64,000 nt of DNA from Posidonia oceanica (GCA_037176725.1 JAZBRS010000074.1:63926001-63990000); one strand, 5' to 3'; counted from the stretch's first letter, positions 36,407 to 48,760 are shown. The notes: generated by a model from the letters alone, not told the origin. Program-made: numbers and translations.

Positions 36407-37950
36407 TGTAACGACCCAAGTCGCTACCAACAAAACCAAGCCCACAAAAATTTAAAAATTTAATTAAATACAACAATTTACAACAAACCACTGGGCTAAC
36501 AACAAATATCAATGCTAGGAATGAGCAATGGACAGCTACGTGACTCCCACTATATGCACTATACTCCAAACCAGCTAATCATCTACACCTGCAAATCACA
36601 CAAAGCACACGTGAGTGACCTAGAAATCGTCATCCAGCACACACACCTCGCAAAACCACGCGAGAAATCGGCGGAAAACCTCAAATACGGCACAACCGGT
36701 AAAACCCCAAAAATCTAGGTCCACAACAAGCAATATAAATAATAAAACACCCTTCCCAAAGCCCACAAGCTAAAAACCAGGGAAGACAGGCGTTTACAAA
36801 AATATAAACAAAACCACGGTCCACTGGCCCAAACCTCAAAACCACACAAAACCCTCCAACCCCTCAGGCTGGGAAAACACTCGGCCCACTGGCCAAGACA
36901 AGGCAAAAATACCTCGCAAAACTAAAGCTCAATCAATATAATGGCCCACCAGCCCAAAGCTCAAACCAAAGCCACACGCCACAACTAGGCGGGAAAACAT
37001 CTGGCCTAATACGGCCCAAAACACAAACCACAAACTCACGCCATACATAGGCGGAAAGCAACTGGCCCAATATGGCCCAAACAACAGCAAACTCACAAAG
37101 CCTGAAACTCAAGCGAAGCTCAAGGCCTAATACGGCCAGCAACAACAAAACACAGCCCCACGGGCACAAAACCACAACTGATCGTATTGCCTGGCGCCAA
37201 GAAACCGATCTGGCCTCAAGCAGTAGCCAGGGACTCACCCCTACAGCTCACTGTACTGCCACGAACATCCGCCCTGTGGAGGGGCATGTCCGTCCCAGTA
37301 TCTTGTCACTAAAGACGCCTCAAAAGCGATCCCCCACCAGGGAAAGCTACTCACCCCAACTGGGCAAGCTGTCCTCACTCAGGACAAACCACAGGGCACG
37401 CCTAATATACGGCGACCTCAACTCAGTGCTCCGAAACACTAGAGGCTCCAACCCCTAGGCTCAGCTAGCACCAGTGCTCCGAACCACTAGAGGCTCCAAC
37501 CCTTAGGCTCAGCCAGCACCCAAAATCAGGCAAGTCCTGGTGCCCGTAACAACTAGGGTATCACGCCCAGCTACGCAGGAGTATCATACCTCTCGAGTCC
37601 GCTGCTACGATACCGTTAGGTACGGCCGGCACCCCGACCCCCAAACCTCAACCCAGGCGAAGTGTGCGACACACTAGGAACGCCGTCGCATTCCCGGGTC
37701 CAGCCAACACAACTCCCAGGTTTTCAGCCACAGAAAACCTTGGCAAAACCATTTGCAAACCATTCATATTTTCCTTAGAAATCTCTTTGAAAACATTTAT
37801 CAAATATCATGGGCTAAAGCACAAAAAGCCCAAAAACCAACCGAGGGAAACCACATTGGAAAACATTTGCTGAGAAAACACTCAGCCTCTGATTCGGCAC
37901 GCCAAAAATCACCGGAGTATCGGATCAAGGCAGAGGTTCACAACTCAGCA

Positions 37951-38116
37951 CTGGAACGGTGCTGCATTTTGGACTGGCGCTCCGTTTCGCTATAGGAAAC
38001 GGGGCTCCGCCCAAAAACGGTGCTCCGAACTAGGGGAAAACGGGGCTCCGTTCCAAAAATGGAACTCCGGACCAGAGGAAAACGGGACTCCGTTCTGCCA
38101 ACAGGGCTCCGTTCCA
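37951..38116. repeat. AACGG-N4-CCGTT module array in the E 3' LTR
   Basis: It includes AACGGGGCTCCGTT, AAACGGGGCTCCG, AACGGTGCTCCGAA and AACGGGACTCCGTT, in all about eight copies. The 5' LTR has the matching array at 45613-45762, where the first copy, AACGGCGCTCCGTT, is nearly perfect. Confidence 0.88.
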
Positions 38117-38887
38117 GGCCAGTTCAGAAAACTTAAAGAACCGACTTAAAACCCCAAACGCCCGAAACAAACTCTAAAACTAGCGTGCCATATACCGGAA
38201 TCTCCGGAATAAAACAAGGAATGCAACCATACCTTCGATATGGCATTCCGAGACACACAACACAAGAAAACACCAGAAATCCAATATTCAAGTCATATTC
38301 TATAAAAACAACAAAACCATATCAAATCCACGCCAAACCGGGCGCGCAACACATGCAAACGAGCGTCTCAGCTCGAGCAACACAAATATATCACAATCAC
38401 CTCAATCCGAGGCCCAAAACACCAGAATCCATCGGAAAACCAATAATTCTAGCATTTAAGTCAATCAAGCCATAAATTCGGCCAAAAACTACAATAAATC
38501 TCTAAAAATTACCAAACCTCTACCATAGCATATAAACATGGCAAGGTACACAATAAAATCATAATCAAGCCGTTTGAGAGCATTCAACCTCATCAAACGG
38601 CGGAAAACCACATTCAAGCTATAAACCTACTGAAGCCAATTAAATTCGCCTAAATGCATATAAATCCCTAAAAATTGCCAAACTCAAATATAACATACAA
38701 AACATGGCAAGGGACATATGCAAGGCAAATTCTACACATTTAAGGCTCCGAAGGCGAGACGTGTACCTTGGGGCAGAGGGACAACCTCCGTCCACCAGCG
38801 ATCCACATGCACACCAAGCACGCCGCTCCACCGAGACGACGACCGGAGCTCACTCGCTCACCGCACCACTGCCGGCCACCACCCACA

Positions 38888-39245
38888 GCCGCCAACAGCC
38901 ACCAGTAGAGGAGAAGAAGAGGAAGGAGAGGACGGGAGGGGGAGGAAGGGGGAAAAGAGGAGGAGGGGGAAAGGAAGGAGGGGGAGAGATTGGTGGGGAG
39001 AGGGGGAGGAGGAGGGGAGGCTGCGCCGCCGGCTAGGGCAGGGCACGAGGAGGAGAGGAGGAGGAAGGGCGCACGAGCCGGGGGAGAGGGAGGGGGGATC
39101 CGCACACACCGCGGGAAGGGGGAGAGGAAAAGAGGAGGGGGAAGGCACGTGAGGGGGATGAGGGGGTGGGAAGGAGAGAGAGAGAGAGGGAAGGAGGGAG
39201 AGGGAGAGGGAGAGGGAGAGAGAGAGAGAGAAAGAGAGAGAAAAA
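38888..39245. repeat. GA-rich low-complexity tract in the E LTRs
   Basis: Blocks of GAG, GGA and GGGAGAGA; the 5' LTR copy is 46548-46884. Read on the minus strand this is a CT-rich stretch near the start of the LTR, which produces long spurious Ser/Pro/Leu open frames. Confidence 0.85.
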
Positions 39246-39457
39246 CACAAGGACCAGACCACAATCTGTCCCACCAACCACCACAAGTGAGAGTCCACCA
39301 CAACAATACAGGTGGAGACCCACACAAACCACAGATGGGGCCCACAACAACTCAAGTAGGGCCCGCGAGGCCAATAACACCCGACCAAAGCCAAGGAATT
39401 CATTAAGCAAGCACAATTACAAGAGAAATGAATTCCCGGGTGTTACATCATAAACAC

Positions 39458-40298
39458 TTAAAAAAGGATTTCGCCCTCGAAATCAAGGGTAAGCGAAAAG
39501 GTGCGGGTACGAGCAAGGATGCCATCCTCGCGCTCCCAAGTGGCCTCTTCTGCTCCATGATGCTGCCATCTCACAAGAACCGGCGGAATCACCTTATTCC
39601 ACAACACCTGTTCTCTGCGATCAACAATCTGGACAGTCTCCTCAACAAAGGAGAGATCTTCCTGGAGCACCTCTGGCTGAACAGGGATCACTATGAAACA
39701 TCAGCCAGACACTTCCTCAGCATGGAGACATGGAACACGCTGTGCACTACCGACAGCTCTGGTGGTAGGGCCAACCTATAGGCAACTTCACCAACCCTCT
39801 GCGTGATCTGGTACGGGCCAATATAGCAAGGACTCAGCTTCCCACGCTTGCCAAACCTCTTCACGCCCTTGGTCGGTGAAACCTTCAAGAACACAAAGTC
39901 TCCCACCAGAAGCTCCAACGGTCTCCGCCTCCAGTCAGCATAACTCTTCTGCAAACTCTGTGTAGTTAGAAGCCTTCTGCGGATCAAGTCCACCTTGTCC
40001 GCATACTGCTACACAAACTCCAGACCAAGAAGCTACCGCTCACCTACCTCGCTCCAGCAAACCGGGATCTGCAGGGCCTACCATACAGAGCCTCGTATGG
40101 TGCCATCCCGATGCTAGAGTGGTAGCTATTGTTGTAAGCAAACTCAACCAACGGCAGGTGGTCCTCCCAACTTCCTTACAAATCTAGGACACAAGCTCTC
40201 AACATATCCTCCAGAGTCTGGATAGTCCTCTCTATCTGACCATCCGACTGAGGGTGGAAAGCTGTACTGAAATTAAGTACCATGCCAAAAGCCTCCTG
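39458..40298 (-). pseudogene. Element E integrase C-terminus and chromodomain
   Basis: Downstream of an internal deletion the integrase resumes with FHPQSDGQIERTIQ (about 40260-40230, holding the catalytic Glu). The GPY/F module reads KLSPCYIGPYQITQRVGEVAYRL (written in two parts: KLSPCYIGPYQ and ITQRVGEVAYRL, about 39840-39760). A shift near 39692 leads into a chromodomain (VETVQIVD-like, then VLVRWQHHGAEEATWERED, about 39510-39560), which assigns E to the chromoviruses. Chromodomains of this type can direct integration to chromatin marks. At least three more stops lie at 39960-40180. Confidence 0.88.
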
Positions 40299-41761
40299 CA
40301 GAGTCCTCCAGGTCTCTGGTGCTCTGCCTTGACTAGCTGGCAGGTCACACACCTTGCCACATAGTCAGTAACTTCTCTCTTCATGCCAGGCCACCAAAAA
40401 TTCTGCTTCAGATCTCGATACATCTTCATGGATCCTGGGTGGACGGTGTACTTGGATCTACGAGCTTCATCCAGTAACCTCCGCCTGGCCTCCTCATACT
40501 GGGGCACAAACAAGCACTAATCAAACCTCAGCTCCCCATGTACGCCAAGAGAAAAGTCCGACGCTTCCCCAACGCGCAACTTCTCAACAGTCGCCTAAAA
40601 GAAGGAATCTATCTGCTGACAAGCAATAATGAACTTCACTAGCTTGGGACGAACAGACAAGCTCGCCATATAGGCACCGCTTGCTCCCCGATGTAGTCTC
40701 TTGAGTCCACAGTCAGCCAGATCCTCCAACATGGTCCACTCCTTCACCATCAGGCTAGCCATGACGTATGTACGCCGACTCAGAGCATCGGCGACCACAT
40801 TGGCCTTCCCAGGGTGGTAGGACAAACTGAAATCATAGTCCTTAAGATACTCCACCCACCTCCGCTTCCGCATGTTGAGGTCCTTCTAAGTAAATATATA
40901 CTTCAGACTCTTGTGATCCGTGTAGACCTCAAACTGCTCCCCATACAGGTAGTGTCGCCAAAGCTTCAGCGTGAACACCATAGCAGCCATCTCAAGATCA
41001 TGGGTAGGGTAGTTCTTCTCGTGGTCTTTCAACTGACGGGAGGCATAAGCCACAACATTGCCACGCTGCATCAGAATACTACCCAACCCAACACCACTAG
41101 CATCACTATACACAGTGAAGTCACCACCACCAGAAGGCAAGGTCAGAACAGGAGCAGAAGTCAGACGAGCCTTCAACTCATTGAAACTCGCCTCACAACC
41201 TTGGTCCCAAATGAACGGAACCCTTTGCTTGGTGAGAGCTGTCAGGGATGAAGCAATAGAAGAGAAATCCCTGATAAACCTCCTATAGTAACCTACCAAC
41301 CCCAGGAAACTTCTAATCTCAGACACAGTCCTGGGTCTCTGCCAATTGCTAACCACCTCAACCTTGGCAGGATCAACTCTGACGCCGTCTCCAGAGATAA
41401 GGTGGCTGAGGAACATAACCTCCCTCAACCAGAACTCACACTTGGAGAACTTGGCGTATAACTAGTGCTGCCTCAAAACATCCAGCACCGCCCTCAGATG
41501 TTGGGCATGAGCTGCCTCATCTGAGGAGTAGACCAAGATGTCGTCTACAAAGACCACCACAAACTAGTCCAAGAAAGGCGTAAAGATCCGGTTCATCAAT
41601 TCCATGAATGCGCCAGGGGCATTGGTCAAGCCAAAGGGCATAACCACGAACTCAAAATGGCCATACCGCGTCCGAAAGACAGTCTTCTGAATGTCTGAAT
41701 CATGGATCCTCAACTGGTGATATCCTGATCTCAAATCAATTTTCGAGAAGACGAAGGCAGA
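40299..41761 (-). pseudogene. Element E RT, RNase H and integrase N-terminus
   Basis: RT holds [14 protein letters not shown] (about 41568-41530; the F-V-D-D catalytic box is intact). RNase H follows with [35 protein letters not shown] and [10 protein letters not shown] (41130-40890), with all acidic residues. The integrase zinc finger ends with HPGSMKMYRDL...FWWPGMKREV...CVTCQ (40460-40340). At about 40298-40312 QRPGGL runs into LQEAFGM, so roughly the first half of the catalytic core is missing. Stops in this frame: TAG at 41564, 41462, 40886, 40595 and 40517. Confidence 0.9.
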
Positions 41762-42641
41762 CTACAACTGGTCAAACAGGTCTTCCACACGGGACAACGG
41801 ATACTTGTTCTTCACTATAAGCTGATTCAGTATCCGATAGTCTATACACAACTGGAGTGAACCATCCTTCTTACGAACGAACAAGACAGGCGCTCCCCAC
41901 GAAGACACACTTGGCCTGATGAATCCCTTGTCCAGCAACTCCTGCAGCTGGGCCTTGAGCTCCTGCAACTTAGCTAGCGCCATCCGATAAGGATTCTTCA
42001 CAATAGCACCACTGCCCGGAGTCAGCTCAATAAAGAACTCCACTTCCCTGTGAGGTGGCATGCCAGGCAAATCATCCGGGAAAACGTCGGGATATTCACA
42101 CACAACAGATATGTTGTGAACACCCAACTCCGAAGAAAGGGAGGTAACCACACTAACAAGGTACCCCACACAACCCCGAGCCAAAGACTTGTAAGCCTTC
42201 ACAGCAGAAATCACAAGCTTAGGCTCACCCTGGCACACACCTTGCACAAAGAAGGAACCAGCCCCAGTAGCACCAAAGAAAATCCTCCTGCGAGCACAGT
42301 CGATCAAAGCAGAATGCTGACTCAGCCAGTCCATGCCCAAGATAACATCATACTCATTCATGCTCATTAGGATGAGAGTGGCATCGAACTCTCGGCCATT
42401 CAGCTCCAGATCAACAGAAGGCAAATATCTCCACGCCAAACTGTGCTCACCCAGCGGCGTTACCACCTCCAGGTGGAAAGCTAACCTGGCTGGTACATCA
42501 TCCAGCTCCGCCGTAAAAGACTCGGAGACAAAAGAGAAAGTGCTCCCTAAGTCAAATAGAACTTTGGCTATTCGGCCCGCCACAAGATAAGAACCTAAGG
42601 CCAAAGCACAAGCAACAACATCCCCATTAAACAACAAGGTT
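41762..42641 (-). pseudogene. Element E protease and RT N-terminus
   Basis: The protease begins [18 protein letters not shown] (about 42565-42510), where D-S-G is expected: the codon is TTA, one C-to-T step from TCA, so the active site is lost. [16 protein letters not shown] follows (about 42340). The RT starts with [20 protein letters not shown] and [16 protein letters not shown] (42010-41830). The frame continues past the TAG at 41762. Confidence 0.92.
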
Positions 42642-43895
42642 CATATTACAGGGGAAAAGAAACAACAACAACAACAACAGCAGCAACAACAGCAATGGGT
42701 CACACCACCCAAAGGAAACTACGGGGACTTACCCTCTACAACATTACCAGAGGGCCCACAGTCGGGAGCTGAAATAGTAAACACACGCCCCCAGGTCGGC
42801 TGTTGTGGCACATTCCCTGCTCGCTTGGGAGGATCCGAGCACATCCTTTGCATATGTCCCGATCTCCCATAGTTGTAGCACACCACTCCGCTCCGATTCG
42901 TCACCTGCTGCGCTCGAGGGCAGTGCGCTACAAAGTGACCCGCCTGGCCACACTGGAAACACTGGGCGCTACCCTGTCCACTCGAAGCAGCCTGACTCGG
43001 ACCGGTGCTACCAACTCCTGTAAAGCTGTGCCGGGCGCTGGAGGCAGGGCCAACACCACCACCACCGCCTTGAGCAAAACTACGTCGGGCACCAGAACCG
43101 CCACCAGATCTATCCTTCTTTCTCTTCCCTAGGCTACTCATGCCACTGGAACTCGGTGGACTAGAGACAGAAAATTGAGAAGTGAAGGGCAACTTGGCCT
43201 TCCCCTTGGAGTGACCACTCACATACTAGTTATACTCCTCATCAAAGCGGGAAGCCATCTGGACAACCTCAGCTACCGTCGCACATCGGCAGTCCATCAC
43301 CTTCACCCTCAAGTTGGGTTGAAGGCCTTCTAGAAATCTCTCCGCCTGCCTTTCCTCAGAATCAAAGGCCTGGGCAAACCTCTCCAACCCAGCAAAAGAG
43401 GCTTCATACTCAGCCACAAACATCCTGCCCTGTTGCAGACTCTGGAACTCTCAGTCGAATCGGCTCCTCACATGGCTTGGGAAGTACTTCTCATGGAATG
43501 TAGCCTCGAAGTCCTTCCACTTGATGTCGACCATTATAGAATACGGGAACTTCAGCCGCCTGGTGGCTCTCCACCACTCATCGGCATCGCCGTCGAGCTG
43601 AAAGGCAGCCAACCGCACCCGCCAAACTATCCAACAACTTCTCAATCCTTCGCAGTCATGCCTTCCTCTCCTCAGGAGTACCAATACCCTTGAACGTCGG
43701 CGGGTGGAGCTTGCTCAACTGGCGCAGCCACGGATCTTCCTCAGATGCTCTACCAGGGCCACTCTTGCCAAAAGCCTGAGAGATCCCACGCATCCAACCT
43801 CACAACTCTATCCGCACGCCCTGCCAACCACTCTCCTCTCGAGAGCTAGGTTCCTCAGCAGGGGCCTTATCCTTTCGGTGACCACGACGAGACAT
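42642..43895 (-). pseudogene. gag: Element E gag with two zinc knuckles
   Basis: The start is taken at the ATG 43895-43893 (MSRRGHRKDKAP), after about 150 bp of leader. Shifts lie between 43800 and 43690. From 43684 one frame reads LAAFQLDGDADEWWRATR and DFEATFHEKYFPSHV (capsid), then EYEASFAGLERFAQAF and RFLEGLQPNLRVKV. Two knuckles follow: CFQCGQAGHFVAHC is intact, CYNYGRSGHMQRMC has lost its second Cys to Tyr. Stops: TGA at 43451, TAG at 43226 and 42719, TGA at 42641. A CAA/CAG microsatellite lies at 42659-42697, between knuckles and protease. Confidence 0.9.
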
Positions 43896-44052
43896 GCTGA
43901 ACCGGGAGAGAAGCAACAAAATCTGCACCACAGCCAATAAGACAAGCAACAATATATGCCAAACAACAGGTGCAGACTCAACCATGATATGCAATTTCCA
44001 ATGTAGTCACTAGACTGACCACTCCTAGGCTAATGCAACCTAGTGAACCTGG

Positions 44053-44064
44053 GCTCTGATACCA
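44053..44064 (-). other. Element E primer binding site (tRNA-iMet)
   Basis: On the minus strand TGGTATCAGAGC lies four bases after the end of the 5' LTR (44069). Confidence 0.95.
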
Positions 44065-44068
44065 AACC

Positions 44069-47000
44069 TGTAACGACCCAAGTCGCTACCAACAAAACCA
44101 AGCCCACAAATATTTAAAAATTTTATTAAATACAATAATTTACAACAAACCACAGGGCTAACAACAAATATCAATGCCAGGAACCTGCAGTGGACAGCTA
44201 CGTGACTCCCACTATATGCACTATACTCCAAACCAGCTAATAATTTGCACCTGCAAACCACACAAAGTACTCGTGAGTGACCTAGAAATCGTCACCCAGC
44301 ACACACCTGACAAAACCACGCGAGAAATCGACGGAAAACCTCAAATACGGCACAACTGGTAAAACCCCAAAAATCTGAATCCACAACAAGCAATATAAAT
44401 AATAAAACACCCTTCCCAAAGCCCACAAGCTAAAAACCGGGGAAGACAGGCGTTTACAAAAATATAAACAAAACCACGGCCCATCGGCCCAAACATCAAA
44501 ACCACACAAAACCCTCCAATCCCTCAGGCTGGGAAAACACTCGGCCCACTGGCCAAGACAAGGTGGAAATACCTCGCAAAACTAAAGCTCAATCAATATA
44601 ATGGCCCACCGGCCCAAAGCTCAAACCAAAGCCACACGCCACAATTAGGCGGGAAAACATCTGGCCTAATACGGTCCAAAACAAAAACCACAAACTCACG
44701 CCATACACAAGCGGAAAGCAACTGGCCCAATATGGCCCAAACAACAGCAAAACTCACAAAGCCCGAAACTCAGGCGAAGCTCAAGGCCTAATACTGTCAG
44801 CAACAACAAAACACAGCCCCACGGGCACAAAACCACAACTGATCGTATTGCCTGGCACCAAGCAACCGATCTGGCCTCAAGCAGTAGCCAGGGACTCACC
44901 CCTACAGCTCACTGCACTGCCACGAACATCCGCCCTGTGGAGGAGCATGTCCGTCTCGGCATCTCGTCACTAGAGACGCCTCAAAAGCGATCCCCCACCA
45001 GGGAAAGCTACTCACCCCAACTGGGTAAGCTGTCCTCACTCAGGACAAACCATAAGGCACGCCTAATATACGGCGACCTCAACTCAGTGCTCCGAAACAC
45101 TAGAGGCTCCAACCCCTAGGCTCAGCTAGCACCAGTGCTCCGAACCACTAGAGGCTCCAACCCCTAGGCTCAGCCAGCACCCAAAATCAAGCGAGTCCTG
45201 GTGTCCGTAATAACTAGGGTATCACGCCCAGCTACGCAGGAGTATCATACCTCTCGAGTCCGCTGCTACGATACCGTTAGGTACGGCCGGCACCCCGACC
45301 CCCAAACCTCAACCCAGGCGAAGTGTGCGACACACTAGGAACGCCGTCGCATTCCCGGGTCCAGCCAACACAACTCCCAGGTTTTCAGCCACAGAAAACC
45401 TTGGCAAAACCATTTGCAAACCATTCATATTTTCCTTAGAAATCTCTTTGAAAACATTTATCAAATATCATGGGCTAAAGCACAAAAAGCCCAAAAACCA
45501 ACCGAGGGAAACCACATTGGAAAACATTTGCTGAGAAAACACTCAGCCTCTGATTCAGCACGCCGAAAATCACTGGAGTACCGGATCAAGGCAGAGGTTC
45601 ACAACTCAGCACTGGAACGGCGCTCCGTTTCGCTACAGGAAACGGGGCTCCGCCCAAAAACGGTGCTCCGAACCAGGGAAAACGGGGCTCTGTTCCAAAA
45701 ATGGAACTCTGGACCAGGGGAAAACGGGACTCCGTTCTGCCAACAGGGCTCCGTTCCAGGCCATTTCAGAAAACTTAAAGAACCGACTTAAAACCCCAAA
45801 CGCCCGAAACAAACTCTAAAACTAGCGTGCCATATACCGGAATCTCCGGAATAAAACAAGGAATGCAACCATACCCTCGATATGGCATTCCGAGGCACGC
45901 AACACAAGAAAACACCGGAAATCCAATATTCAAGTCATATTCTATAAAAACTACAAAACCATATCAAATCCATGCCAAACCAGGCACGCAACACATGCAA
46001 ACGAGCGTCTCAGCTTGAGCAACACAAATATATCAAAATCACCTCAATCCGAGGCCCAAAACACCAGAATCCACCGGAAAACCAATAATTCTGGCATTTA
46101 AGTCAATCGGGCCATAAATTCGGCCAAAAACTACAATAAATCTCTAAAAATTACCAAACCTCTACCATAGCATATAAACATGGCAAGGTACACAATAAAA
46201 TCATAATCAAGCCGTTTGAGAGCATTCAACCTCATCAAACGGCGGAAAACCACATTCAAGCTATAAACCTACTGAAGCCAATTAAATTCGCCTAAATGTA
46301 TATAAATCTCTAAAAATTGCCAAACTCAAATATAACATACAAAACATGGCAAGGGACACATGCAAGGCAAATTCTACACATTTAAGGTTCCTAAGGCGAG
46401 GCATGTACCTTGGGACAGAGGGACAACCTCCGTCCATCGGTGATTCACACGCACACCGAGCACGCCACTCCACCGAGACGACGACCGGAGCTCACTCGCC
46501 GCACCACCGCCGGCCACCGCACTCCGGCCACCACCCACAGCCACCATTAGAGGAGAAGAAGAGGAAGGAGAGGACGGGAGAGGGAGGAAGGGGGAAAGGA
46601 GGAGGAGGGGGAAAGGAAGGAGGGGGAGAGATCGGTGGGGAGAAGGGGAGGAGGAGGGGAAGCTACGCCGCCGACTAGGGCAGGGCGCAAGGAGGAGAGG
46701 AGGAGGAAGGGCGCACGAGCCAAGGGAGAGGGAGGGCGGATCCGCACGCGTCAGGGGAAGGGGGAGAGGAAAAGAGGAGGGGGATAAGGGGGTGGGAAGG
46801 AGAGAGAGAGAGGGAAGGAGGGAGAGGGAGAGAGAGAGAGAGAGAAAGGGAGAAAAAGAGAGAGAGAGAGAAAGAGAGAGAAAAACACAGGGACTAGACC
46901 ACAATCTGTCCCACCAACTACCACAAGTGGGAGTCCACCACAACAATACAGGTGGAGACCCACACAAACCACAGATGGGACCCACAACAACTCAAGTGGG

Positions 47001-47087
47001 GCCCGTGAGGCCAATAACACCCGACCAAAGCCAAGGAATTTATTAAGTAAGCACAATTACAAGACAAATGAATTCCTGGGTGTTACA
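44069..47087 (-). mobile_element. Element E 5' LTR
   Basis: 3019 bp, with the same ends as 36407-39447 and long identical runs, for example 45200-45540 against 37560-37880. On the minus strand it would drive transcription toward gag. Confidence 0.93.
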
Positions 47088-48470
47088 GATTTTTAGAAAC
47101 AAGCTAGATGAATCAGGTAATGTTATTAGAAATAAGGCTAGATTAGTTGCCCAAGGTTATAACCAAGAAGAGGGTATAGATTTTGATGAAACTTATGCAC
47201 CAGTTGCAAGGTTAGAATCAATTAAAATGCTTTTAGCCTTTGCATGTCATAGAGATTTCAGATTATTCCAATTGGATGTAAAGAGTGCATTCTTAAATGG
47301 AATTGTTGAAGAAGAGGTCTATGTCAAGCAACCTCCAGGGTTTGAAAATGAACAAAATCTAGATCATGTATTCAAACTAAATAAAGCCTTATATGGACTT
47401 AAACAAGCTCCTAGAGCTTGGTATGATAGACTTAAGAAGTTCCTAATAGATGATAGATTCTCAATTGGAATTGTAGATACTACATTATTTATCAAGAATA
47501 TAAACAATGACATTTCGATTGCTCAAATTTATGTAAATGATATAATCTTTAGATCTACAAATGAAAAACTATGTGAATAATTTTCTAAAAGCATGCAAAA
47601 AGAATTTGAGATGAGCATGATGGGAGAACTAACATTCTTTTTAGGATTACAAATAAAACAAACCAATAATGGAATATTTATAAATCAAGAAAAATATACA
47701 ATTGAACTTCTAAAGAAATTTGGCATGGAAAATTCTAAGGTAGACAAAACTCCTATGAGCACTACATGTAAACTTGATAAGGATGAAAATGGAATGAAAG
47801 TAGATCAAAAACTATATAGAAGAATGATAGGATCCTTACTCTATCTAACTGCAAGTCGGTCGGACATAATGTTTAGTGTATGTCTATGTGCCAAATTCCA
47901 AGCTTCTCCTATGGAATCACATTTAACTGCAGTAAAAAGAATCTTCAAATATTTACAAGGATCTAGGGATTATAGACTTCACTATTCCAAAAACTCAAAC
48001 CTAGACCTAACCGCTTATAGTGATGCAGACTATGCGGGGTGTAAAATGATAGGAAAAGTACTAGTGGCACATGTCAATTTTTAGTATCTTGGTTTTGCAA
48101 AAAGCAAAATAGTGTTCCTCTGTCCACTACCGAAGCTGAGTATATTATAGCTGGATGCTGTTGTGCTTAAGTTCTTTGGATGCAACAAACTCTATAAGAT
48201 TACACATTATTATTTGAAAATACACCAATATTTTGTGTTAACACAAGTACTATAAATTTATCTAAAAATCCAGTACATCACTCAGGAACAAAACACATTG
48301 AAGTAAGACATTAATTTTTAAGAGATCATATTGCAAAAAATGATATAAAATTAGAATTTATTTCAACTAAGAAACAGTTAGCTGATATATTTACAAAACC
48401 ATTAGATGAAACCCAATTTGTAAAAATTATAAGGGATTTAGGAATAAGCAAAATTGAAGATACAATATAA
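47088..48470 (+). pseudogene. Element N RT and RNase H, broken
   Basis: Continuing from 36406: RNKARLVAQGYNQEEGIDF, APVARLESIKMLLAFAC, DVKSAFLNG and YGLKQAPRAWYDRL are the standard copia RT blocks. The catalytic box at 47530-47541 is Y-V-N-D; the usual Y-V-D-D is changed by GAT to AAT. A TAA follows at 47578. RNase H begins with TAYSDADYAGC (about 48010); after a shift near 48050, LSTTEAEYIIAGC, the HIEVRH segment and STKKQLADIFTKPLD are readable to the TAA at 48468. RT activity is expected to be lost. Confidence 0.92.
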
Positions 48471-48489
48471 ATATTCATTTCAAAACTTT

Positions 48490-48760
48490 GGTTCGGAACA
48501 CCATTCAAAAACGGCGCGCCGTTCCTACAATAAATAAAAAAATTATTTTATCCCTGGAATTTTTTTGGAACTCCGGTGAAAAACGGAGCTTCGAAATTCC
48601 TTGATCCGGAGCACTGATTAAAAACGAAGCTCCGAAATTTCCTGATCCGGAGCGCCGATAGAAAACGGAGCCCCGAAATTCCCTGACCTGGAGCACCGAT
48701 GGAAAACGGAACCCTGTTTTTTCCTGACACGGAGCACCGATGTGTTTCAGCATTCCAGTT
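48490..48760 (+). repeat. Dyad array between pol and the env-position ORF of N
   Basis: It begins with the perfect 14-bp palindrome AACGGCGCGCCGTT (48510-48523). Four tandem copies of a 41-bp unit follow at about 48579, 48620, 48661 and 48702; each holds a GAAAACGGAGC..CCGAAATT part and a CCTGATCCGGAGCRCCGAT part. The words are those of the LTR promoter modules of N and E. Confidence 0.87.

Larger units (their letters stand above)
36407..39447 (-). mobile_element. Element E 3' LTR
   Basis: 3041 bp. It contains AACGG...CCGTT modules (37951-38116) and a GA-rich tract (38888-39245). It has about 18 bp more than the 5' LTR at 37962-37980. Confidence 0.93.
36407..47087 (-). mobile_element. Element E: Tekay/Del-type chromovirus (Ty3/gypsy) in the RT of N
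   Basis: The full structure is 10,681 bp with target duplication GATTT (36402-36406 and 47088-47092). On the minus strand: 5' LTR (44069-47087), tRNA-iMet site, gag with CCHC knuckle, protease, RT, RNase H, integrase, chromodomain, 3' LTR (36407-39447). LTR ends on the minus strand are TGTAACACCC and GGGTCGTTACA. The LTRs differ by a few percent. Gag-pol keeps one frame from 43684 to about 40300, broken by stops only. The purine tract before the 3' LTR is poorly conserved (about 39448-39470). Confidence 0.94.

Noticed and set aside
38704..39453. Several open frames of 90-200 codons on both strands, repeated at 46346-47056
   Set aside because: They lie in a GA/CT-rich tract of the E LTRs and are duplicated by LTR structure; composition explains them.
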